A stretch of DNA of 64,000 nt from contig NC_068980.1 in NCBI RefSeq assembly GCF_016808095.1, positions 248,001-312,000 of the forward strand, written 5' to 3'. The notes under the pieces were generated by a model that had not been told where the DNA came from, ran no database searches, and saw only the letters and a list, made by a program, of their open reading frames with translations. The stretch comes from Vigna angularis. Lineage: Eukaryota > Streptophyta > Magnoliopsida > Fabales > Fabaceae. Shown piece by piece: positions 25,694 to 38,604 of the stretch (position 1 is its first letter; each line of letters opens with the position of its first letter). Made by a program: the position numbers and the translations under genes.

Positions 25694-28299
25694 CCTCTTT
25701 AAGAAACGACCATTTGTCTTTTCTTTATTCGAAGCAAAAACTAAAAGAGTCCAATTTTGTCAACTCATGACGAAAAATAACAAACTCCATTTACTTGGAT
25801 CAATTTATTATGCACAATGCTAGCAATGAGTAACACAATAAATTCTAAACAAATATATGCATGTGGTTTATAGTTTTGAACAATTTGTACTGATAAATAG
25901 TAATTATTAATATATTTTAGTTTATCAATTTCTTTATCAACTGAATTTACCCTAAAAGAAGGAAGAGAACCTTAATGATAGCAATGGAAGAATGCAAGGA
26001 AAATTACCGTATGTTCCAAGGTATAGATATTTATTGCCGAAGACTCTGCCAATTCGTGCTTCCCATCTTCCATTATGATGGTGTCTATAAATTGGTGACA
26101 ACAAACATTTCAGACTAATTTTCAACTTATTCAAGATAATTTAAATAATTCCACGACATCTTTTCTACTTTTATTTATTATATTTTGCTTATAAAACAGT
26201 ATGGGAAATATGTGTAAGTGAATAAAAAGATTAATTATTCGGGAAAAATGGGCACTGTGTGATCCATTCACTCCATTAATGATCATTATTAAGAACCGAA
26301 CTTGTGGATGGAAAGAACGACAGAGGGATGATAGAAGCTACACACATCCACACCAATGACCTATCCTACAGATAATGCTTTGCAGAATATTGGGTCCTTC
26401 GTTGCACCCAGAACTTCTTTTATTCAACACAATATGACCCACAAAAATTCAATGTGTCTCCAAATCCTTTTACTTTTCTAAAAGGAAGTAAATGAAACAT
26501 CGGTTGGAAGTTCCACGGCAATTGGCAAATCTATTTTATAAATTTGGTTTCGCAAGAGGTTTTTTCTGGATTACACAAACACCAATCATATATGAATCAA
26601 ATATATAAGGATCGACACCACTCTTTATCTAAAACCTTAAGGCAATGAATTAATGGGTCTTTCATCTTTATATACTACTCTACTTTCTCATTTCTATCCA
26701 ATGTGGGATTTCACACTTGGATACCCAACATCTCCTCCTCAAGCGTGAGTCCCTTCCACATAGGTTCACTCCCCCTCCAGCGAAAGCATTCCCAACCAAC
26801 CACAACCACGAGTAACCCTTTCCAAGGATCGTATCTTAACAGAACTTGCTTTACCTGGATACCCTTTGCCAAGAAGACTTTCGGTATATGAATCGTTATA
26901 CTCGTCCGAGTCGGTCACCAAGATAAACTATCGGCTCTGATACCACTGTTGGGTACAAACAAAGTCCCACATAAGATAAAATAAGACATGAACATGAGTT
27001 TATATACACATAACATACCTCCATTGATAAGAGGCCTTTTGGAGTGGTACCAAAAGCAAATCCGTGAGGACTTGATCCAAAGCGGACAATATGTTACCAA
27101 GTGTGAAGATATTTATGTGTATATATATGTGTTGTACCTCCCAACAAATGGTATCAGAGCCCATGGTTCAGGTAGTGACCGGACTCAATCGAGGTGGTCC
27201 TTTGTTTAATAGGAGGATGTTGGGTACAACCAAAGTTCCACATTAAATAAAATAAGATGTAAACCTATGATTAGAGTCTTTTCTAACTATATCGATTATT
27301 TATTGGATATATTGTTGATCCTTATCTAACTATGATACCACTCGTTAATCTCACACTTTTGTTTGTTCACTTCTTAACAATATCTCTTGTTAATTAAGTT
27401 GCAAAGACGATTTAGAGTGTACTCATACCTTGCTACGCCTCTGAATTTTGAGACTCCCCGAGAGAAGCCGCTACTTTTTCTGCAAATTAAAGATTAATTC
27501 ATGGCGGAACACATAAGAGTACACACAGATCAGTGATAAGGAAAAACCTTCTTAAGGATCCGATGTACTCTTCCTTAGATTGATCCTCCATCTCCTTAAG
27601 CTGTTGTTCATAATTTGATAGCTATATACGTAGAATGAACAGTACATTTTTATCATAATATATATAATTATTAATGAAGCAACGAAAGTTCGTCTGAAGG
27701 ATTCAAGATTTACAGGGAAATTGAGGACGGTTTCCGGACCCCAATACTTCAATGCTGCCAAATCATAAGCACGTGCCGCGGCATCTTCATCGTCGTATGC
27801 TCCTGTAACAAACAAATCACGCACTCATTCATTATTTCAATGAGTACTGGTGAAAATCATATGTTTATTATATTACGTACCCAGATATACTGCAGTGCCG
27901 TGTTCAATTTCCACCGCCGTCGATCCACCGTGAACCGAGAAGATCAAAATCAAGAATGAGAGATGAAATTGGTAATAATTTTACAGGAATGGAGAAAAAT
28001 TAAAGAACCTTGTCTTCCTTTCTTGTTCTGCGATTGATTCCAGGAAGTTTTATCCCAGAGATGAGCCTCGAATCGACCTGTCCATCGATGCCTGAATGAA
28101 TACACATTGAGTGATGATTTTTCAATCTTAGAAAATCGATTCGAAGATCGAAAAAGAATGAATGAATGGACCTGGTAACACCCCTGTAGGGTGAGGTTCG
28201 TGGCAAGGGAGTGTCTCTTGGAATGGTTTTGCGTGGGCGCTTCTTCTTGAGCATGGGAGAGTCGACGCAGAGGGTTTTGTGTGAGGTTTTGGCAGCCAT
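24288..28299 (-). CDS. Double AP2-domain transcription factor, WRI3/ADAP type
   Basis: Nuclear regulator of the WRINKLED1 subfamily (fatty-acid, cutin or ABA-linked control). Eight exons join in frame to 304 aa, in transcript order: 28172-28299, 28009-28091, 27881-27889, 27714-27802, 27548-27621, 27429-27479, 26008-26084, 24288-24691. The first AP2 domain starts at SPYRGVTR (36-43); its VYL comes from a 9-nt microexon, a hallmark of WRI1-like genes. The linker [17 protein letters not shown] leads to the second AP2 domain ([20 protein letters not shown] to [12 protein letters not shown]). The tail has a Pro run, and the FPEDIQTLF and DIIFGDL segments seen in ADAP (At1g16060). A basic KKKRPRK stretch (18-24) is a likely nuclear signal. 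The intron 26085-27428 is swollen by TRIM-like insertions, and the last intron by a TA tract. Confidence 0.93.
25609..25691. repeat. (TA)n microsatellite in the last intron of the AP2 gene
   Basis: About 83 bp of TA dinucleotides between the exons at 24288-24691 and 26008-26084. Confidence 0.95.
26600..26945 (-). mobile_element. LTR-element fragment, minus orientation, with PBS and polypurine tract
   Basis: On the minus strand: a Met-tRNA-type primer-binding site TGGTATCAGAGCC (26945-26933), about 190 bp of non-coding interior, a polypurine tract GAGGAGGAGA (26740-26731), then an LTR starting TGTTGGGTATCC at 26730 and running to about 26600, with a TATA-like TATATAAAG. The expected left LTR of this copy is missing; a different LTR begins at 26947 directly beside the PBS. 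It lies in an intron of the AP2 gene. Confidence 0.65.
26947..27275 (+). mobile_element. TRIM-like miniature LTR element, 3' LTR truncated
   Basis: A 200-bp LTR (26947-27146) begins TGTTGGGTACAA and ends CTCCCAACA. It is followed by PBS TGGTATCAGAGCC (27149-27161), only about 50 bp of interior, a purine tract AGGAGGA (27211-27217) and the start of a second LTR (TGTTGGGTACAACCAAAG from 27218) that loses similarity after about 55 bp. LTR, PBS and PPT without coding capacity define a terminal-repeat retrotransposon in miniature. Confidence 0.72.
27881..27889 (-). other. 9-nt microexon encoding the VYL element
   Basis: On the minus strand the nine bases TATATCTGG are bounded by CTGCAG on the left and GTACGT on the right. 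They complete the Val codon begun in the preceding exon and give Val-Tyr-Leu plus the first base of Gly. Without them the reading frame stays open but the first AP2 domain loses its VYLG strand. Confidence 0.92.
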
Positions 28300-29890
28300 T
28301 GAAGCTCAAAGAAGAGAAAAGCGAAGAGATTTAGCAAGAGAGTGACAAAGAACACTGATGTCATAAAATATGAAACAACTTTCGAAAGAAACAGTTGGAA
28401 GTTGAGGAGTCAGTGAGTCAGTGTTTATCATTACCACATTTATCATTATTTAATAATAATAACATTAATAATTTCGAAAATATAATAACCGGCCGGCCAC
28501 AAATCAAAAACATTGTTTTATTACGTCGCCGTCTTTAGGCTGCCTCCGCTGTAAAGTAAATCCATTTCCTCGATTATATATTTTCAAACAAAACTATATT
28601 ATATTTCATTTCACTGAATTATTATTAAGTTAAATGATTGATAAAATAAAAATGTATTATTCACTGATGTAAAAATTAAATTTTGAAAATATTTGATGAG
28701 GCAGATGTGGTGATTTGTATCTCCTAAGCAAATGGAGATTGGAAGTAAGTTAGAAAAAGAGGGAACATAAAGATAGGTTTTGATGAGGAAGAGTTAAAAG
28801 AGTGAGAGTGAAATAATTAATAATGAAGGATAAGATTGAGATGATGGATAGAAACAAAGGTTGGGATGGTATTGATATAAAAATATAGCATGAATAAATA
28901 CCAAATACAATGGTTAATTCGGCAGGAGGTATTTTATCGTTGTGGGATAAGGATGTTTTTGAGATAAAACAGTTTATTTTCTTGGTGAAGGTGGATGGTT
29001 AATGTTTATCCACCAATTCCTTAATCTCTATTTTTTTAAGAGAAAGAAATAAAAAGAGCAAGAGTAATTATATTTATATTATAAACCAATCAATTATATG
29101 ATGAGTATGTTTCTCTTACGAATAAACCTTATGCAAAATGTTCTAATATAAAATATAATTAATTATGTTTTTATTTCTAAACTATTAAATGTTTTTAGTT
29201 TTAATTCATCTTTCAAGTTCTACCTAGATCTTCGTTCATTTTGAAATTCATAAATTTAGTTCTCTATGACCGATCGTTAGTGTTTATTGACGTGACAATC
29301 TAATAATCATCATTTTGAATTATTAATGAATAGTCGATATTTGCAAGTTGAATACCATAATACTTTTATCCACTCATAAATAAACAAATAATTAAATATC
29401 CATACATGTATTCATTACATCCAGTGTCTTTTATACAGATTCATTTAATATTCATCATAAATTAGTGATGAATATTCATATATATAAATACTTTAGTGAT
29501 TCTTAAATAGGAGTAAATTATATTTATCGAAAGTATATACCAAGATGTCAAAATTTGATGGATTAGGTTGATATTTTAACTTTTTAATTTATTTTGGTGG
29601 ATGTGAGTAGATTAGGTTTGGCTGATCTACTAGACTTTTTAAAAACAAAATTAAAAATTAAAATAACAATAGTTTAAAAGAATAAGCTATTTGTATTATA
29701 ATATTATTTAAATATATGTAAGTACGTAATAATATTATAACAAAGGATTAGAATTTATAAATTAAGTTTGAATTATTAGTTATAATATAATAATTTAATA
29801 TTTAAAGATAATAATTATTTTAATTTATTTAATAAAATATATTAATTAATTAATTAAAATTTTAAAAACAATATTTATATAACTAAATAT

Positions 29891-29939
<49 letters not shown>

Positions 29940-30080
29940 AAATTTTATAAATATAGAAATAAAAAACACAAAAATTAAAATTAAGATTTTTAACCTATTT
30001 TATTATGTCAGTCAACTCCACCCAGTATTTCATAAGCCATTAATGAATCAAATTGATCCATTTATTACACATAATCAATG
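28300..30080. other. 5' flank of the AP2 gene and AT-rich spacer
   Basis: Probable promoter and leader of the minus-strand AP2 gene at the left, then AT-rich sequence. A (TA)n tract lies at 29895-29936. I see no other gene, and the promoter elements are not distinctive enough to name. Confidence 0.6.
29895..29936. repeat. (TA)n microsatellite
   Basis: About 42 bp of TA dinucleotides in intergenic DNA. Confidence 0.95.
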
Positions 30081-31365
30081 AGTGATTCTCCCTGCACCTC
30101 CAAAATACATTTTAATTCCAAGTATACCCTTGTCACAGTCAACGAGAATATTTTGAATTTTTAAAAAGTTGACTGAAGCTCTGCCGCATCTCAAACTCTA
30201 CATCCCCTTTCAAAATCACTCCTCCCTCTTTTTGTCTCCCTCCTCCTCTGCCATTCTTCTCTCCCCCGTATCCTCTATCACCGCCCTCCCTCTTGTGCCA
30301 ACGTTCGTCCGTCCAGGTTAGTACCCTTCGTGCATCTGCTTTGTTTCCTATCATACATGCATGTGCTTGGTTGGGGTATTCAATTCGTGTTCGTTGCCGT
30401 ACACTGCTTAAACGCACGCTGCTTAAACGCCGTTCGTCACAGACTTCCGCAGTTGGAAGTGCGTTGGAGAGAAGCCGCATTTCGATTTGCGGAAAGCAGC
30501 CAGACTAACCGCACATGGAAGTGCGTTAGTTGTTGCCGGATTTCAAATTGCGTTAGGTTTTTGAAAGGTTTTTTAATTCTTATTATTAGGTTAGTATATT
30601 TATTTTATTAGGTTTTATTTTTATTAGCTTAGTATAATAAATTTAATTTTTTATGTTAGTATTTAAATAAAATGTTTTCTTTTAATATATTTTGAATTAT
30701 TTTATTTGTTTGTTAAATTTTGTTGAATTTTTTATTTTTGAACATATTATTATTTTCGTAATATATTATTTATTATGTATTTAATTTTATTTAAGTTTTT
30801 TTATTTTTTATGAAATTGAAATAATTATTAAATTGTTTATTGAATTAAATAATATAAAAAACATGAAAGAAAAAAAAGCATGAAATAAAGAAAAAAGAAA
30901 TAAAGAAAAAAAAAGCATGGAGAAAAAAGATATAACAAACGCACTTCAAAGTGCGGCTAAAAAATATGAAACGCACTTCGAAGTGCGGTTAGGAGATTCC
31001 GCGAAACGTTCCTCTCTTCTTCCTCTCGCCGAACAATGTCACAGCAGCACCACCACCACCAGATCTCCCAGCACACCCAGCACTACCAAGCACTACCAGG
31101 GAGGGAATGATAACTACCAACTCAATACACTAAAGGAGTGAAAAAATAACAAACAATGCTTGCTATGCTACAGTGAAAACGAAGAAGACGGCTGCACCTT
31201 AGGGTTTATACCCAAAAGAAATTTTAGTTGTTGGCAGTTACGAAAATGGTTGGTAGTTAAGAAACATTAATTCATTAATTAAGTTTTGATTTTTTATTAA
31301 ATGAAGGGTAAAAAAGTAAAATTAGGGGTGGAGGATGAAGGCAATGAGGTGCAGGAAGAATGACT
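30081..31365. mobile_element. Non-autonomous DNA transposon with internal palindromes
   Basis: Terminal inverted repeats AGTGATTCTCCCTGCACCTC (30081-30100) and the complement of AGTCATTCTTCCTGCACCTC (31346-31365) match at 18 of 20 bases. The 1,285-bp interior has no transposase. It holds four copies of a palindromic motif, two on each side (30447-30465, 30506-30529, 30938-30960, 30970-30991). GC-rich edges enclose a very AT-rich middle (about 30560-30930). No clear target duplication is seen, so the superfamily is open. Short frames here (for example 30917-31141) look accidental. Confidence 0.6.
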
Positions 31366-32270
31366 ATATGAATTGATGGTAATTAATAATTGTTACAACC
31401 AAACTTCAGTTCCAAGCTGAACATATGTAGTTTCTCTTAAGGACTGCAGCTAAGCAACCTTAATTCCCTTTTAGAATATAAATAACATGACTTGATTTAA
31501 TTTCTTTACTTCATTATGCTTCATAACAATTAGATACAATTATGTATTCTTGAAATAACTAGGGATTGGTTGAAATGACTATTTTTATATATATGAAGTG
31601 AAATAATGTAATTATTATTCATAAAATAGATACAATTCGAAATAAGGAATACATTAAATGAATTTGTTATTGATGAATATAAAGTTATAATAACTAGGAC
31701 TAACACCAAACAAGAAAACAAAGGAGCATGAAAAAAAATGCAATGTGTTATGTTTTATCAATTGTAAACTAATAAGATGCAAAAGAAATATAAAACATTA
31801 CAATAACATTATTGCAACATGTTTATATTTTCTTTATCAATTTTTATGAAGAACAAATCAAAACGACATAGATCAATCTGCATTTGTCTTTTTCGATTGA
31901 GTGCTACAATTCCAATTCCATCATGCTGTAAATTTTTTTAAGAAGTTACACTTCCATGTCAAAAATAATTTTATTTTCTTATTCAAATAAAACATTTTAA
32001 AAACTTCATAAATTATTTTAAAGTGTGCTTTACCAACTGTGCTTAAAAAGAAAAAATCGCAAATGTCAAGTGATAATTATGTAACTACGTATAATTTGGC
32101 ATCAATCTAAAATGTAAATATAATTAATAATCTCAACAGATGCTCGGACATGGCTATGATATTCATACATAAATAAATATAACCTTACTATACCTTTCCT
32201 ACTCCAAAATCTGTTTTCTTTCTACTTACCACTAAGAAACTTTTGAGATAATAATGTATGACTAAGTTCA
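31366..32270. other. Spacer downstream of the RING gene
   Basis: AT-rich DNA between the transposon and the stop of the minus-strand RING gene; it likely contains that gene's 3' UTR. Nothing else is recognised. Confidence 0.6.
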
Positions 32271-35200
32271 CTACTCGCCAAGGGCACAAGGAATACATGG
32301 AGGGTCTTTGGATTGGTCGCAAGGGGTTATTCGCTCCAAACAATACTCATGAAAGGTGTGGCCACATGATAGGACAGCAACAGAAGGCGATGCAGGTGGA
32401 AGGGAAATAGGCCCTTCTGGTTCGTAGGAGAGATCCCTCTTGCACAAAAAGCACTTATAACCAATTGGTTCTGGCGTTTGATCTGAAAAAGAAGAAAGCT
32501 AACACATTATTAGCACATTCTGCGAACATAATACTCAACAAAATCCATCTTTACAAAGGCAACAACTTTTGCTAATTCTTTCACTGTTAAATTGATATTC
32601 ATAGATAAATGATGAGCTTTAAAAGGAGCCAGAAGCACTTCATATATTTGATAGACCAGATTTTAAAAGAAAGGCAGAGATTTTGCCCACGACAGCCTAT
32701 CTATAATTGACGTTATATGCCAAATAAAATATAATGGACTTTAAGTAAAGAATATCAGAAGTCAAGGAACGAGTATCAGGCCTCATGAATTAAGCTTTAA
32801 TTTTTGTATGAATTTCAGTGATCTCTCAGTTTCTTTTGATCCGGGATTCTCAGTTGGCGAAATTGTTGGCTTCAATGCAATTATATATATTCTTTTGATC
32901 CGGGATTCTGTGTGTGTGTTTAGGCCACACCTCTATGAATATACTCAATTTAAACAACCCTACCGGCAAAGTGATTATCCTGGGATGCGTTTTAGGGAAA
33001 GGAATTACGATAAGAACAATTCGTGAAAAACAATTTTTTAATTGAGAATCTCACTGGAAAATAAAATATAATAATCCTGCTCCCCTCATCAGAATAATGA
33101 ACATATTTTCAATGACTATTAAATGCACCAGTAAGGTAGATGCAAATGAACCTCAATATATGGTGAAGAAAACTAAATAAATTAACTTCCTGAAATAAAT
33201 TAACTTCCTTAAATCAAGGAGGACACAAGGAATTTGTTAAATACGCAGTAAGAAATAAAGAAGCTTCAAGTGATACCTTTAAATTTAATGTGATTGGAAG
33301 CAATTCTAGGAACAGCTGGTATAATTGAAGCCTTCAATCGCTTGTGAGCCAAAGCCTGAGCTAACAGTTGATGCTGATTAGATACGTTTGTACGAGGTGA
33401 TGTATAGGATGAGGGGTGGTGGAAAGATGAGACTCTCTTGTAATTAGGTGGGGGTAAAGGAGCTGCGTGCATTTTAGGAGGAATTGCCCGGGTTGTGGGT
33501 GGGGCTGGTAGAGCAGATTTAGTCCAAGTTGTTGGGAACAATGGAGGAACAACAGACTGAGTAGCTTGGGGCATGATAGATTGGGCTGGGTGGGCCAAGG
33601 GAGAAATTGCTCGGGATGTAATTGGGACTGATGGAGCCAATCTGGTCCTTGTTGGAATTGATGGATGTATGAACTGAGTTGGCATTGTCTTCCTGCGTTG
33701 ATTCTGGACAGTGGATGACAGCGGTTGGGAAGCAGCTCTCTTTAGAGATGACATGATGGGTGACCTTGAAACTTGAGCAGTCATATTTCCACTTCCAGTT
33801 TGTATTCCTAGATCTGTAAAAGCTAGTTTATTGCTTCCATTGTATAAAAATAAAGAAATATCCAAATAGTGAGTGGATATAATTATATGTCGTTTAAGAA
33901 GGTAATCACCAGAAGTAGATTGTGGTTGAAGACGGGAGTTTGATTGATGAATAGAACCACCTGCCTGAGATTGGCCATGATAACCTACAAAATGAATCTT
34001 AATAAGTAAATAGCATTCGATCATTCACTCCATCTGCAATTTTCTAAAATCTACAGACATGCGATGTCTGTCTATATGCATCAAATGAAATGCTAACATT
34101 TGAAATAATCCTACATTACAATGATCAGGGCTCTTGTTATTACTTGGTTATGACACATTACATGGAAAGAAGCACCATGAGTAAACCAAGTAAAAAGGTT
34201 TGTATAAATCCATATGCTATTCCTTAAATGAGCAAGCAATACATTTAAATGAAGATCTTTCAACAAACATGAATAATACTAAATTAATAACTTGAAAATG
34301 TAGGGTGCAGAGTGTGTTTTAGGGATAGTTCAATTTGAGGTACTTCATAACTATCCATTTAAATTATTTCAAGCACAACAAAGAAACGAGTGGGCAAGAA
34401 ACAGCAAGAGGTACCACCTGAGAAATTGGAGATGTGGTCCTTTCACAAGTTAACAATCCTGTTTATTTTACTTTTATTTATGTAAAAGATTTGGTCCTTT
34501 CACAAGTTTAAAAAGACAACGCAGATATCAGTAGATACAGAAAACAACTCTAAATCAAAAAGATGAGTCTGGGTGAAGTGTTTAGTCACCGCAAATCGGT
34601 GGCAAATAATTTATCTAATTATCTCTGCTGAATAGAGCAACAAGACAATAAAAGGAAGAATGTGGTCTACTGGAACATGAAAGATCAAGAGCCCAAAACT
34701 TCTATAAAAAAAAGAGAAAGTAGCTTAAAAAATAGCACTTTAAGAACGATACAAATCACCTGCTACATTTGAAATGGATTTTATGTGAACTAAAAGAAAG
34801 CAAAGGAGAAAAAGACTAAATTCTATTATGTTTTAACAAAAACTGCTAAAGATGATCAAATATGTTTATGCTTATTAAGAATGATGTCAAATTTAAGGAG
34901 ATTTCACTGAGGTATACCAAAGTTTATGAGCAGAAAATAAGGAATGAAGCAGTAGAGCACATACTTGTAAGATCCTGCCCTCTGGTGCTTCTAGGGGCCA
35001 TGGCTAACGAAGGAGTAGAGAAAACCTGTGACATAAACTTATCATTATTTTTATGTAACAGCTCAGCGGGTAAGTTATCAGTTATCATTTTGCTTGAAGA
35101 GGGAAGTAGCTGCCCATTCACATTGTTCTGTCCATTTTCAAAAGGCACAGTTTGACTGGCAACAACTGGCAATGAATTTAGATCCATGCATCTTTCAGGG

Positions 35201-37083
35201 CCAACATTGCGACCTATGTCTGTAAATTCCATACTTATGTCTTTCACACCTCCAAGACCTAAATTCCTACTGACCTGTCCTAAATAGTGGTTTTGATCAT
35301 CGGAGGCTGGCCTTTGAAAAGCGTATGAAGGTCCAAGACATAAACCAGGTCTAGAATCAAAAAGAGCTTCATGATTTCTTGCAGGAGCTAAATCAGATAT
35401 GATTTCTCTTTCATTATGAAAACCCGAAAAAGCAACATTTGTGTCTAAACCAGAATTTAAGGAGTCTCTGCTACCCTGTTGATTGTGATAAGTACTGATT
35501 GGAGGAAGAAATGCACTCTCAGGATGACAGGTCGAATTGAATTTTGGCATCTCAGCTCCTGATGTGAACTCATTGATATTACTTCCAGAACTAATGGTCC
35601 TAAATTTTTCATCACGTTTTCCAATTGCAAGCAATGGTTCTGCACCACCTTGATTTGGATTACAGAGTGTCATTCCCAGATTCATATCTAGTGAAGGTTG
35701 ATCGATATTACCACTCATTGTTCTTCCCCTAGGATTAAACATTTGCGGCCTGGTGTTTAACCCATAACCTGGGGTCACATACATCCCACCACCATCAGGC
35801 TTCTCAAAGTTATTTAGATTGAAGGCAGCATTCCTCACATTAGCAGGGATTGTTAGATTGTTGTGCCTATCATACTGATATGGCCACCCTATGTATCCTT
35901 CTGGACATGGATAACAAGAATTTGGTCTGCATGGAAGAAAATTATGTTCTTCTGCCCTGTGTGAGTAATTATGGTCCATCTGGAAATTCTGATAACTTCT
36001 GAACTGAGAGGAATCGTGTTCTTCTGTGCTGTGTGAGTAATTATGGTCCCTCTGAAAATTCTGACAACTTCTAAACTGAGAGGAATCATTCATTGAAGTT
36101 CCTCCAGCTGGTTCATTGCTAATAAACTGAGATGTTTCATTCAAATTCCAGTGGGCAAAAGGAGATGGTGAACCCACCGACAGAAGGGCGGTTGAATCAT
36201 TAGGACTCCTAGCACGATTAGCAGACTCAGTGTTCATTAAACTGAATCTGAGTTCTTCACTGAGTTCTGTCATGGAGGCAGAAGAAAAGGGCATTGTATT
36301 CTTTCAATTGTCTAGTGAGGATAGTTCTGTCACGATAAAAGTGAGATAGAGAACAAGTAAATCCAGTTAATTAAAACTCATTCAACTTGAGGATAATCAT
36401 ACAATAGATGGTAGTGATTCTACAAAGCAAGCTAAGTTATTGACAGGATGAGGAAAGACAAATCTCGGATTCCTTTGAGCATGGACAAATCTATTGAAAT
36501 TAGCACAGCATACACAAGGAAACTGTCATTTCATGCACTCCCCAATATTGAAATAAACAAAGAGCAAAAGGCAAGCAGAGATACTAAACACTATAAAGAA
36601 CTTGAAAGATGTAAACTTGAGCTAGAAAATATCAGTGCAAGAAAAATCTGCTGATGTCGGGTAGGTGTAGTTTTCCTTCCCCCAATCAATTTGTATAAAC
36701 TCGTACCTCCCTAATCCAAAATCACTAATTGATTAATAATGAGCATGATGAAAAAGGTTAATCTAAGTGAGAAAATAACGATTCGGCCAAAGCGGAGAAC
36801 ATAGAACTCCGAAAATGATAAAATTGTAAATCTAGAAGAAAAATATTAAAAAAAAAAGAGAAAAAAAAAGGTGAAATGGAAGTGGTGAAGGATTGAAAAG
36901 AGAAAGATGAGAAGAATCCGAAAGACGAAGAAGAGAATGATAGAATGTTAGGGTTAGGGTTGGGAAAAAGACATACCAGTTGGGTTGGGTGTGGGGTGCT
37001 GGAATTGCGGTGAAGGTGGTAAGGTCGGATGAGACTGAGAGAAGAGAAATTGGGGGGTTTTGGCGCCCTAGTGAGGTAGACAT
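32271..37083 (-). CDS. Large protein with C-terminal RING finger (putative E3 ligase)
   Basis: Five exons join in frame to 741 aa, in transcript order: 36977-37083, 34965-36259, 33910-33984, 33277-33813, 32271-32482. The last exon encodes a RING-type zinc finger: CFLC (682-685), CGHTFHEYC (711-719) and CIPC (734-737), the spacing of a C-x2-C, C-x-H-x2-H-x2-C, C-x2-C ligand set. RING proteins usually act as ubiquitin ligases; the substrate is unknown. The rest is predicted disordered: Ser/Asn-rich, then Pro/Arg-rich (about 520-660). Exon 2 carries a 24-residue in-frame tandem duplication (DSSQFRSxQNF...YSH). Start choice: the 37083 ATG reads open to a donor at 36976 and rejoins at 36259 in phase, after a good pyrimidine tract; a shorter form starting at 36294 is the alternative. 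The first intron contains two telo-box copies. Confidence 0.82.
35947..36090 (-). repeat. 72-bp in-frame tandem duplication in the RING gene
   Basis: The string GTGAGTAATTATGGTCC occurs at 35961 and again at 36033, 72 bp apart, with surrounding sequence also repeated. It adds exactly 24 codons. Confidence 0.9.
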
Positions 37084-38284
37084 TTTAAAGGGTTCGGTGT
37101 GGGGTCTACCAGTATCTGCACACGTGTTTCTTCCTCTCTCTCTCTCTCTCTACTTCACAATTCATATACTTCTTCCTCCATTGTCTCGCCATAACTATTA
37201 TTACTAATATTAGCACTGCCATCTTTTTACTACAATACAACAAATTTAACATAGGTAAAAGAAATACTATAATAACATTTATTCATTTTATTATTTAATA
37301 TACCAATCAAATTAACATTGTCATCATAATATAATTTTTTTAAAACATAAAAATACACTTGAAGCTGTTTTTACCTTTTTAATTTACTAAATTTATTTTT
37401 TCATTATATATTCATTTTTTTAATTACTTAAATCAAATTCTTATTAAAAAACTTGGGACTTAGAAGTTAATAAATGTATATCAAATTTTTTTAATCAATA
37501 ATATTTAATTTTTCATCTATATACCTTTACATGTTAAAATATAAGATTTGTACAAAAATAAATGTTTACTAGGCGTGTTCTATAATCTTTAAGGAAAAAG
37601 AATATAATCTTTCGGTTTTACTTAAAAGAAAAAACTTAAGACAATTACACTCCATTTTAATTAATTTTGGAGTTTTAAACCATACATTCTGACTTAAACA
37701 ATTATAAAAATAAATTAATTTAAAATCAATTATCATTATTACTATTTTTTTTCAATTATGCACAACTCTTTATTTGACTACTATAAATAACTTGAATTTA
37801 ATAATTTTTTAAAAACTAAAAACAAAATTATGATTAAACACTAACCAAATCTATTGTAACAATAATATTATTTTTAAGACATATACACTATTATAATATT
37901 ACAACATTAAGAAAATCAAAATTTTAGAGATTTTTAAAATTCAAAGCACACACAAACTTTAAAATAAAGAAACTTAAAATTAACTGAAACGTTTCAAAGT
38001 AATATTATTTATTACCAAGAATAAACGTATCTCTAAAATAAAATAAACAAAAGGTATTCTAAAGTGGTCCATTTAAAAAAAAAGGTAAAAAAAATGTGAG
38101 ATGGTTTATTTGTTCAGTTTCTCAAATATTTAATTCTTTAACTAATTATCTTTAAGTTGATTATGTAATTTATTTGAATCAAATTCACCTCGTTTTATGT
38201 CAACTTACTTAATATAATTTAGGATTTAAAATTATATTTAACTTCATCTAATATTCAATTATTAATTTTTTTTATTAAACTTTG

Positions 38285-38362
<78 letters not shown>

Positions 38363-38604
38363 TGAAATATATGGCTAATCATTTATGGTCATAAATAATC
38401 ATTAAGAATCTATTAAGTTTCTAAATATGGGATGATGATGAGAGAAATGTAAATATAATTAATTAACACTGATGAACTTGAAGAAGACTCCAAGCAATAC
38501 TTAATACATATACCCAAATGAAACTGAAGATAATTTAGAAGAAGGTGTTCTATCTTAGAGTATACAATCTCTTTATTTTTGGTGTAGACAGAACAGAACA
38601 TTGA
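37084..38604. other. 5' flank of the RING gene and AT-rich spacer
   Basis: A (CT)n run at about 37133-37152 lies 50-70 bp upstream of the RING start and may be a pyrimidine-rich leader or promoter element. The rest is AT-rich with a long TA tract at 38287-38358. No gene seen. Confidence 0.6.
38287..38358. repeat. (TA)n microsatellite
   Basis: About 72 bp of TA dinucleotides, roughly 250 bp past the 3' end of the secreted-peptide gene. Confidence 0.95.

Noticed and set aside
26703..27209. Frames of about 60-73 codons as extra AP2-gene exons
   Set aside because: They lie in the TRIM-like mosaic inside an intron and match no AP2 sequence.
30917..31141. 74-codon frame MEKKDITNALQSAAKK...
   Set aside because: It runs through the palindromes of the transposon-like unit, with no similarity to a known protein or splice support.
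36949..36965. TTAGGGTTAGGGTT as an interstitial telomere
   Set aside because: Only two units in the 5' region of the RING gene; a telo-box, common in plant leaders, explains it.
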